Source: Nonomuraea sp. SYSU D8015 (GTDB lineage: Bacteria; Actinomycetota; Actinomycetes; Streptosporangiales; Streptosporangiaceae). From it: a DNA stretch of 64,000 nt. Below the pieces are notes generated by a model. The model was given only the letters and a program-made list of their open reading frames with translations. It had not been told where the DNA came from and ran no database searches. This document shows, in pieces, positions 57,829-64,000 of this stretch. Both the position numbers and the translations under genes were made by a program. Position 1 is the stretch's first letter, and every line of letters begins with the position of its first letter. The stretch spans positions 186,001 through 250,000 of the forward strand of contig NZ_VJYI01000001.1 of assembly GCF_008065375.1 (NCBI RefSeq), given 5' to 3'.

Positions 57829-60336
57829 ATGACTCAACAGCGACTACGCCATGCATCCATGCCCCAGAAGCCGACCCTCGACGGCCTGGAGCAGGTATGG
57901 GTAGCCCGCTGGGAGGCCGACGGCACCTACCGCTTCGACCGGTCCAAGCCGCGTGATCAGGTCTACTCGATCGACACGCCGCCGCCCACCGTGTCCGGGT
58001 CGTTGCACGTCGGTCATGTCTTCTCCTTCACCCACACCGACATCATGGCCCGCTACCAGCGGATGATCGGCAAAGCGGTGTTCTACCCGATCGGCTGGGA
58101 CGACAACGGCCTGGCCACCGAGCGGCGGGTGCAGAACGTCTACGGCGTGCGCTGCGACCCGTCGCTGCCCTACGACCCGGAGTTCGTTCCACCGGAGAAG
58201 CCCGGCAAACGCGAGATCTCGATCTCGCGGCGCAACTTCGTGGAGCTGTGCCACAAGCTGACCGCGATCGATGAGCAGGCGTTCGAGGAGGTGTGGCGGC
58301 GGGTCGGCCTGTCGGTCGACTGGTCGCTGCTCTACACCACGATCGGCGACGCGGCGCGGGCGGTGTCGCAGCGGGCGTTCCTGCGCAACCTGCTGCGCGG
58401 CGAGGCCTACCTCGCCGAGGCGCCGACGCTCTGGGACGTCTCGTTCCGCACCGCCGTCGCGCAGGCCGAGCTGGAAGACCGCGAGTGGCCCGGCGCCTTC
58501 CACCGCATCTCGTTCTACGGCGAGAAGGGGCCGGTCTGGGTCGAGACGACCCGGCCCGAGCTGCTCCCGGCGTGCGTGGCGCTGGTCGCGCACCCCAATG
58601 ACGAGCGCTACCAGGAGCTGTTCGGCACGTCGGTGCTCACGCCGCTGTTCGGGGTCGAGGTGCCGGTCCTGGCGCACCACCTGGCCGAGCCGGACAAGGG
58701 CTCGGGCATCGCGATGATCTGCACGTTCGGCGACATCACCGACGTCACCTGGTGGCGGGAGCTGCGCCTGTCCACCCGGCCGGTCATCGGCTGGGACGGC
58801 CGGCTGCTGCCCGAGCCGCCCGAGGGCGTGGAGCCGGAGCCGTACAAAGAGCTGGCGGGCAAGACCGTCCACAGCGCGCGCGAGCGGATCGTGGAGCTGC
58901 TGCGCCAGTCCGGCGACCTCGACGGCGACCCGCGGCCGGTCACGCGGACGGTGAAGTTCTACGAGAAGGGCGACAAGCCCCTCGAAATCGTCACCACCCG
59001 GCAGTGGTACATCCGTAACGGCGGCCGCGACGAGGAGCTGCGGCGGCGCCTGCTGGAGCGCGGGCGCGAGCTGGTGTGGCACCCGCCGCACATGCGGGTG
59101 CGCTACGACAACTGGGTCGAGGGGCTCACCGGCGACTGGCTGATCTCCCGCCAGCGGTTCTTCGGCGTGCCGTTCCCGGTCTGGTATCCGATCGACGAGT
59201 CCGGGCAGCCCGTCCACGACGCGCCGATCGTGCCGACCGAGGACATGCTGCCGATCGACCCGTCCTCCGACGTGCCGCCCGGTTACACCGAGGACCAGCG
59301 CGGCGTGCCCGGCGGGTTCATGGCCGACCCGGACGTCATGGACACCTGGGCCACCTCGTCGCTGACGCCGCAGATCGCGGGGCGGTGGGGCACCGACGAC
59401 GACCTCTACCGGCGGGTCTTCCCCGCCGATCTGCGGCCGCAGGCCCACGAGATCATCCGCACCTGGCTGTTCTCGACCGTGGTGAGGTCGCACTACGAGT
59501 TCGGCGAGGTGCCGTGGAGCGACGTCGCGATCTCGGGGTGGATCCTCGACCCCGACCGCAAGAAGATGTCCAAGTCCAAGGGCAACGTGGTCACCCCGCT
59601 CGACCTGCTGGAGCAGCACGGCTCCGACGCGGTGCGCTACTGGGCGGCGAGCGGCCGCTACGGCGTGGACACCGCGTTCGACCCCGGGCAGCTCAAGATC
59701 GGGCGGCGGCTCGCCATCAAGATCCTCAACGCGTCCAAGTTCGTGCTCGGCCTGGCCGAGAGCGACGGTGACGTCACCGAGCCGCTCGACCTGTCGATGC
59801 TCGCGGCGCTGGCCGACGTGGTGCGCGAGGCCACCGAGGCGTTCGAGGCCTACGACCACACCCGGGCACTGGAGGCCGTGGAGCGCTTCTTCTGGGCGTT
59901 CTGCGACGACTACCTGGAGCTGGTCAAGGCCCGCGCGTACGAGTCCGGCCCCGAGTCGGCCTCGGCGCACGCGGCGTTGCGGCAGGCGCTCGACACGCTG
60001 TTGCGGCTGTTCGCGCCGTTCCTGCCCTTCGTGACCGAAGAGGTGTGGTCCTGGTGGCACGAGGGGTCGGTGCACCTCGCGCCGTGGCCGGCCGTCGACC
60101 GCGGCCCGGGCGACCCTGCGGTGCTGTCCGTGGCCTCCGAGGTGCTCGGCCGCGTGCGCAAGGCCAAGTCGGAGGCCAAGCTGTCGATGCGGGCCGAGGT
60201 CTCCCGGCTGACCGTCACCGGGCCCGAGGTCGAGCTCGTGCGGCAGGCGCAGGACGACCTGTGCGGGGCCGGCAACGTCGAGGAGTTCGTGCTCGACCAC
60301 GGCGACGTGCTGAAGGTCGAGGTCCACCTGGGCTGA
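57829..60336 (+). CDS. valS: valyl-tRNA synthetase
   Basis: An 835-residue class I aminoacyl-tRNA synthetase. The HIGH-type motif is [16 protein letters not shown] near 58-73 and the KMSKS loop is [13 protein letters not shown] near 577-589. Between them lie the editing (CP1) domain and the Val-specific [14 protein letters not shown]. The anticodon-binding domain follows near 640-760 and a short C-terminal coiled region ends the protein. It charges tRNA-Val. ATG with AAGGAGG 7 bp upstream. The length and sequence fit the shorter actinobacterial and archaeal-like branch. Confidence 0.96.
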   Translation: MTQQRLRHASMPQKPTLDGLEQVWVARWEADGTYRFDRSKPRDQVYSIDTPPPTVSGSLHVGHVFSFTHTDIMARYQRMIGKAVFYPIGWDDNGLATERRVQNVYGVRCDPSLPYDPEFVPPEKPGKREISISRRNFVELCHKLTAIDEQAFEEVWRRVGLSVDWSLLYTTIGDAARAVSQRAFLRNLLRGEAYLAEAPTLWDVSFRTAVAQAELEDREWPGAFHRISFYGEKGPVWVETTRPELLPACVALVAHPNDERYQELFGTSVLTPLFGVEVPVLAHHLAEPDKGSGIAMICTFGDITDVTWWRELRLSTRPVIGWDGRLLPEPPEGVEPEPYKELAGKTVHSARERIVELLRQSGDLDGDPRPVTRTVKFYEKGDKPLEIVTTRQWYIRNGGRDEELRRRLLERGRELVWHPPHMRVRYDNWVEGLTGDWLISRQRFFGVPFPVWYPIDESGQPVHDAPIVPTEDMLPIDPSSDVPPGYTEDQRGVPGGFMADPDVMDTWATSSLTPQIAGRWGTDDDLYRRVFPADLRPQAHEIIRTWLFSTVVRSHYEFGEVPWSDVAISGWILDPDRKKMSKSKGNVVTPLDLLEQHGSDAVRYWAASGRYGVDTAFDPGQLKIGRRLAIKILNASKFVLGLAESDGDVTEPLDLSMLAALADVVREATEAFEAYDHTRALEAVERFFWAFCDDYLELVKARAYESGPESASAHAALRQALDTLLRLFAPFLPFVTEEVWSWWHEGSVHLAPWPAVDRGPGDPAVLSVASEVLGRVRKAKSEAKLSMRAEVSRLTVTGPEVELVRQAQDDLCGAGNVEEFVLDHGDVLKVEVHLG

Positions 60337-60343
60337 CGAGGGG

Positions 60344-60859
60344 TCACGCGTCGCGGCCGGTGTCGCGATGGAGGGCGACGAACAACGAGTACGCCTCTCC
60401 GTCGGGCGCCGGCCGCTCGCGGAAGTCGTCGAACACCTCTTCCAGCCGTCGCTGCAGCTCCGCCAGCCCTTCGACGGTGAGCCTGAGCCCCAGCCGGGTG
60501 AAGTTGCCCTCCTCGAGGTCGGTCATCCTGATCTCCTCGAGGAAGGCGTCGAGCATCGCCGCGTTGGCGCCGCTCACGCCGCTCTCGCGGATGTCCATCT
60601 CCCAGGACTTGCCGGTGGCCCGGTAGGGGATCTCGGTGGAGCCGCGCGGCCCGGGGCGGCTCGGCTGGGCGGCCAGGAAACCCGTGTCGACCAGTTTGCG
60701 CACGTGGTGCAGGGTGGTGGCCGGGTTGGCGCCGAGCCGCCCGGCGATCTCCTTGTTGGTCAGCGCCTGGTCGAGGCAGAGCCGCAGGATGCGCAGCCGG
60801 ATGGCGGAGGCCAGGGCGCGGGCCTCCGCTTCGGTGGCGGGGCGGCGTTGGGTGCCCAT
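60344..60859 (-). CDS. ArsR-like winged-helix regulator
   Basis: A 171-residue regulator with an N-terminal winged helix (about 10-75): ALASAIRLRILRLCLDQALTNKEIAGRLGANPATTLHHVRKLVDTGFL in pieces, typical of ArsR-type HTH_20 domains. The C-terminal 90 residues are helical and carry no metal-site cysteines, so the signal is not a classic metal. ATG at 60859 begins the homology. Divergent from the MFS gene, with a perfect-arm 24-bp palindrome between them; it probably represses itself and the exporter (inference). Confidence 0.88.
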   Translation of the reverse strand: MGTQRRPATEAEARALASAIRLRILRLCLDQALTNKEIAGRLGANPATTLHHVRKLVDTGFLAAQPSRPGPRGSTEIPYRATGKSWEMDIRESGVSGANAAMLDAFLEEIRMTDLEEGNFTRLGLRLTVEGLAELQRRLEEVFDDFRERPAPDGEAYSLFVALHRDTGRDA

Positions 60860-60875
60860 GGCAGGTCACCCTACA

Positions 60876-60899
60876 ACCGATTGACTTATCTCAATCGGT
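60876..60899. promoter_or_regulatory. 24-bp palindrome operator between regulator and exporter
   Basis: ACCGATTGA (60876-60884) and TCAATCGGT (60891-60899) are perfect 9-bp arms around CTTATC. TTGACT (60881-60886) inside it and CAGTGT (60904-60909) with a 17-bp spacer form a plausible plus-strand promoter whose start point would be near the GTG at 60917. Bound regulator would cover the -35. Confidence 0.65.
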
Positions 60900-60916
60900 C
60901 GGGCAGTGTCGTGCCC

Positions 60917-62152
60917 GTGAGCCTGCTGCGCGATCGCGACTTCCGGAGACTCTTCCTCGCCGACACTGCCAGCCAGGCGGGCGCGCAGGTCCTCCTGCTG
61001 GCACTGCCGCTGGTCGCCGTGTCGGCGCTGCGGGTCTCGGAGTTCGAGGTGGGTGCGCTGGCCGCCTGTCAGACGCTGGCGTTCGTGGTGCTGGGGCTGC
61101 CCGCCGGAGCCGTCGTGGACCGGCTGCGCAAGCGCGTCGTCATGGTCGTCAGCGACTGGGGGCGGGCACTGGCGCTGGTCTCGGTGCCCGTGGCGTGGTG
61201 GCTGGACGTGCTCACGATCCACCAGTTGTACGCGGTCGCGCTCGCGCTCGGCGTGCTCACCTTGTTCTTCGACATCGGGTACCAGAGCTACCTGCCGCAC
61301 CTGGTCGAGCGCGAGCGGCTCGTCGAGGGCAATTCGGCGCTGGAGGTCGTACGCACGGTGGCACAGGTCGGCGGCCCCGGAGCCGGCGGCTACCTGATCC
61401 AGCTCCTCACCGCGCCGTTCGCCCTGGCCGTCACCGTGGCCGGATTCGCCTGGTCGGCGCTGTGCCTGGCGGCGATCCGCAAGGCGGAGCCGCGGCCGGA
61501 GCCGCGCCGCGCCCACCTGGGCAAGGAGATCGCCGAAGGTGTCAGGTTCGTCGCCGGGCAGCCGCTGCTGCGCCGCATCGCGGGCTGCACCGCCACGGCC
61601 AACTTCTTCGTGGCCATGTCGCAGCCCTTGACCCTGCTCCTGCTGGCCAGGCACCTCGGCCTGGGCGCGGGCGCGATCGGGCTGCTCACGGCCGCGAGCG
61701 GGCTCGGCGGGGTCACCGGCGCGCTGGTCAACGCGAGGCTGGCCCGCCGGCTCGGGCAGGGGCCGGCGATGTGGCTGAGCCTCGCCGTGCCGGCGCCGTT
61801 GACGTTCGTGCTGCCGTGGCTGGAGGCGGACTGGCGACTGGGACTCTTCGTGCTGTTCGAGTTCCTCGTCGGGGCAGGGGTGGTGGTCTACAACGTCACG
61901 CAGCTCAGCTTCCGGCAGGCCATCACACCCGAGCCGATGCTCGGCCGGATGAACGCCACCGTCCGCTTCCTCGTCTGGGGCACCCTGCCGCTGGGCGGGC
62001 TGCTCGGCGGCGTGCTGGGCGAGGCGATCGGGGTCAGGAACACGCTGCTGGTCGCCGCCGTCGGGTCCTGCCTGGCGTTCCTGTGGCTGTACACCTCGCC
62101 GCTGCGCACGATGCGCGAGCTGCCCATGCGCTCGGCGAGTGCCGGTCAGTAG
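60917..62152 (+). CDS. MFS transporter (enterobactin-exporter/MefA-like)
   Basis: A 411-residue major-facilitator exporter with about twelve helices. It starts VSLLRDRDFRRLFLADTASQAG, typical of MefA/EntS-like drug and siderophore exporters, with motif A-like PAGAVVDRLRKRVVMVV and later GLLTAASGLGGVTGALVNARLARR. Two GTGs compete (60911 and 60917). I prefer 60917, because a -10-like box ends 7 bp before it and no ribosome site is visible, which suggests a leaderless mRNA. It is controlled, most likely, by the divergent ArsR-like protein through the intervening palindrome. Confidence 0.9.
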   Translation: MSLLRDRDFRRLFLADTASQAGAQVLLLALPLVAVSALRVSEFEVGALAACQTLAFVVLGLPAGAVVDRLRKRVVMVVSDWGRALALVSVPVAWWLDVLTIHQLYAVALALGVLTLFFDIGYQSYLPHLVERERLVEGNSALEVVRTVAQVGGPGAGGYLIQLLTAPFALAVTVAGFAWSALCLAAIRKAEPRPEPRRAHLGKEIAEGVRFVAGQPLLRRIAGCTATANFFVAMSQPLTLLLLARHLGLGAGAIGLLTAASGLGGVTGALVNARLARRLGQGPAMWLSLAVPAPLTFVLPWLEADWRLGLFVLFEFLVGAGVVVYNVTQLSFRQAITPEPMLGRMNATVRFLVWGTLPLGGLLGGVLGEAIGVRNTLLVAAVGSCLAFLWLYTSPLRTMRELPMRSASAGQ

Positions 62153-62291
62153 TCGCGCACCCCGGTAGGGAAGATCTTCTTCGGCCGTCCGCCGCCGGCC
62201 CGTTGCCTCTCCAGGCACGATCTTGGCGTTGTGGGACCGGCACGCGATTATCAGCGCGCATCCGCGGCCCGGACGTGCCAGTCTTGAACAC

Positions 62292-63647
62292 GTGCTTCCC
62301 GACCGCCCAACCAAGCTCGTGCCGCCCGTGCTGGCCAGAATGGCCGCCTGGTGCGTGTGCCTGATCCTCGTCGGCGTGGTCGTCTACTTCTTCGCCCTGA
62401 TCGTCGCCAGGCTGACGTTCGTGGCGCTGCCGGTGGCGATCGCGCTGCTGCTGACCGCGCTGCTGTTCCCGCTGACCAACAGCCTGCGGCAGGCGGGCAT
62501 GCGGCCGATCTACGCCACCTGGATCACCATGCTGGTGGCGCTCGCCGTGCTCGTCGGCACCGGCTGGCTGGTCGGGGCGCGGGCCACGGAGGAGTTCCCC
62601 GGCCTCGTCAGGCAGGTGCAGGCGACCGCCCGCGAGGTGCAGGACTGGCTGATCACCGGGCCGCTGCACCTCCAGCAGGCGCAGATCACCGGCTACGTCG
62701 ACGAGTTCGCCAAGATGATCGACACGCAGCGCCAGGCGATCGCGGGCACCGTGCTGAGTGCCGGCGCGGTGGCCGTCGAGGTGCTCGCGTCCATCGTGCT
62801 CCTGCTGTTCGTGACGTTCTTCCTGCTCAAGGACGGCGACCGGATCTGGGCGTGGTTCCTGAAGGGGTTCGGCGGGGTGGCGCCGCGCGTGGACCGGGCG
62901 GGGCGGGCCGCGTGGACCACGCTCTCCCACTACGTGCAGGGCACCGTGGCCGTGGCCGCCGTGCACGGGCTGATCATGGGCATCGTGCTGGCCGGCATGG
63001 GGGTGCCCCTGTGGGCGCCGCTGGCGGTGCTGATCTTCCTGGCCAGCTTCATCCCCATCGTCGGCATCTTCTTCGCCGGCACGGTCGCCACGCTCGTCAC
63101 GCTGGGCTCGCAGGGGCCGGTGCTCGCGCTGGTCTTCCTCGGGATCCTCATCGTCGAGCAGCAGCTGGAAAACCACGTGCTGCAGCCGCTGATCGTGGGG
63201 CGGGCGCTCAACTTCCATCCGCTGGCGATCATCCTGGTGCTGTCCATCGGGGGCATCATGGCGGGCATCGCCGGGGCCGCCGTGGCGGTGCCGGTGGCGG
63301 CGGTGCTCTACCGGGCGCTGCCGGAGCTCAGGCACGAGCCGCCCGCCCTGCCGGGCCCGCCGGACGCCGAGGAGTTGCCGCACGACGGGGAGCCCCCGCC
63401 GCCCGAGCCCGGCCCTGAGCCGGCCGCCGGCGTCGGCCCTGAGCCTCATGCCGGTGCGGGCCCTGAGCCCGGCCGCGGCTCGCGCCCTGAGCCTCGTTCC
63501 GGGCGCGGCTCCGAGTCCGACGCCGGTGAGGCCACGCCCCCCGCGGCAGATGGGCCGTCAGCGGGGAGCGGACCGTCCACAGCGGGCGGATCCGCCGCGG
63601 AGAGCGGGACGAGGACCGAAGACCGGCGGGGCGTGGACACGGAGTAA
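62292..63647 (+). CDS. AI-2E family permease-like protein
   Basis: A 451-residue membrane protein of the AI-2E/PerM family with about eight helices: an N-terminal pair (about 20-60), a soluble loop (about 85-150), and a C-terminal bundle with HYVQGTVAVAAVHGLIMGIVLAG and ENHVLQPLIVGRALNFHPL, the family's most conserved part. Substrates are debated (quorum signal export, sodium/proton exchange, isoprenoids). The cytoplasmic tail from about 365 is low complexity with repeated GPEP steps (GPEPAAGVGPEPHAGAGPEP). GTG at 62292 chosen; the 140-bp gap before it shows no clear promoter. Confidence 0.88.
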   Translation: MLPDRPTKLVPPVLARMAAWCVCLILVGVVVYFFALIVARLTFVALPVAIALLLTALLFPLTNSLRQAGMRPIYATWITMLVALAVLVGTGWLVGARATEEFPGLVRQVQATAREVQDWLITGPLHLQQAQITGYVDEFAKMIDTQRQAIAGTVLSAGAVAVEVLASIVLLLFVTFFLLKDGDRIWAWFLKGFGGVAPRVDRAGRAAWTTLSHYVQGTVAVAAVHGLIMGIVLAGMGVPLWAPLAVLIFLASFIPIVGIFFAGTVATLVTLGSQGPVLALVFLGILIVEQQLENHVLQPLIVGRALNFHPLAIILVLSIGGIMAGIAGAAVAVPVAAVLYRALPELRHEPPALPGPPDAEELPHDGEPPPPEPGPEPAAGVGPEPHAGAGPEPGRGSRPEPRSGRGSESDAGEATPPAADGPSAGSGPSTAGGSAAESGTRTEDRRGVDTE

Positions 63648-63658
63648 CCTCGTCACCC

Positions 63659-64000
63659 GTGACCCGTTCCTCCCTCACCACCCCGCCGCCGGACGCCGCC
63701 GTGCCCGCGGCGCACCCCGGCGCGCCGCCGCCAGGCACCCGGCTGGGCTCCCACTACACCCACTGCTTCGGCTGCGGCACCGGCCACCCGACCGGCCTGC
63801 ATTTGGCGGCCAGGACGCCGGACGGCGCCACCGTCGAGGCCGAGTTCACGGTGGGGGAGGCGCACCAGGGCGCCCCGATGCTGGCGCACGGCGGCGTGCT
63901 GGCCGCCGCCATGGACGAGGTCATCGGAATGTCCGTCTACCTCTTCCACAAGCCTTATGTCACGGGACGGCTGGAGACCGACTACCTCCTTCCCGTTCCC
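63659..64000 (+). CDS. hotdog-fold thioesterase (PaaI/THEM4-like), N-terminal part
   Basis: The frame opens at a GTG at 63659 and runs off the right edge after 114 codons. After a Pro-rich start (about 1-25) comes HYTHCFGCGTGHPTGLHL, a Cys-rich turn seen in this thioesterase subgroup, then VEAEFTVGEAHQGAPMLAHGG and VLAAAMDEVIGMSVY, where the Asp/Glu of MDE is the expected catalytic region. It would hydrolyse an acyl-CoA. TAACCT (63645-63650), which overlaps the previous stop codon, could serve as -10 for a leaderless transcript. Confidence 0.82.
   Translation, partial: MTRSSLTTPPPDAAVPAAHPGAPPPGTRLGSHYTHCFGCGTGHPTGLHLAARTPDGATVEAEFTVGEAHQGAPMLAHGGVLAAAMDEVIGMSVYLFHKPYVTGRLETDYLLPVP

Overview
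The window is a 64-kb piece of a very GC-rich actinomycete chromosome. Codon third positions are almost always G or C, GTG starts are common, and it carries SepH, DUF4193, DUF4235 and RNase H/phosphatase fusion genes, a class A actinobacterial RNase P RNA and an SSI-type inhibitor. The gene set looks like Streptosporangiaceae (for example Nonomuraea-like); that placement is inference from gene content. It reads as core chromosome with a few accessory patches. I see no prophage, no CRISPR array, no complete insertion sequence and no tRNA gene.

Layout. 0-6.1 kb: end of a methyltransferase, an AurF-type diiron oxygenase with its TetR regulator, and a divergent operon of two acyl-CoA dehydrogenases plus an acyl-CoA ligase. 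6.1-10.1 kb: an unusual three-gene minus-strand operon (a fusion of two MDR oxidoreductases, a WYL regulator, an Ntn hydrolase) behind a MerR/SoxR-type palindromic promoter. 10.1-16.0 kb: VOC protein, Nramp-like transporter, acetyltransferase, subtilisin inhibitor, M19 dipeptidase, Baeyer-Villiger-type monooxygenase. 16.1-20.3 kb: NIF3 protein, zinc-ribbon protein, RNase H/phosphatase, rnpB, and a Clp_N-HTH protein with two tandem operators. 20.4-27.0 kb: membrane Ser/Thr kinase, beta-lactamase-fold hydrolase, NAD-dependent sugar-epimerase-like protein, SulP transporter fused to a carbonic anhydrase. 27.0-38.7 kb: a stretch rich in short tandem repeats and disordered proteins, including a TnpB remnant, a Ser/Pro-rich membrane protein, a pair of bacterial PH-domain proteins, an unusually long SepH, and a subtilase whose catalytic domain carries a decapeptide-repeat insertion. 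38.8-50 kb: lactone oxidase, polysaccharide deacetylase, MFS exporter, lytic transglycosylase, ferrochelatase, S9 peptidase, inositol monophosphatase and a two-component system. 50-56 kb: DUF4193 protein, an EcsC-like protein, a paaN / paaI / TetR cluster with a PaaR-like operator, and a PHBH-type monooxygenase preceded by what looks like a 22-codon remnant of a deleted neighbour. 56-64 kb: otsA, DUF4235 protein, valS, an ArsR-like regulator with an MFS exporter around a strong palindrome, an AI-2E family permease, and the start of a hotdog thioesterase.

The least ordinary items are the tandem MDR fusion with its SoxR-like, possibly leaderless promoter; the paired operators at the Clp_N gene; the subtilase with a repeat-filled and shortened catalytic core; the Crp-like sites around the subtilase and sepH; and the repeat-expansion zone between 27 and 38 kb.
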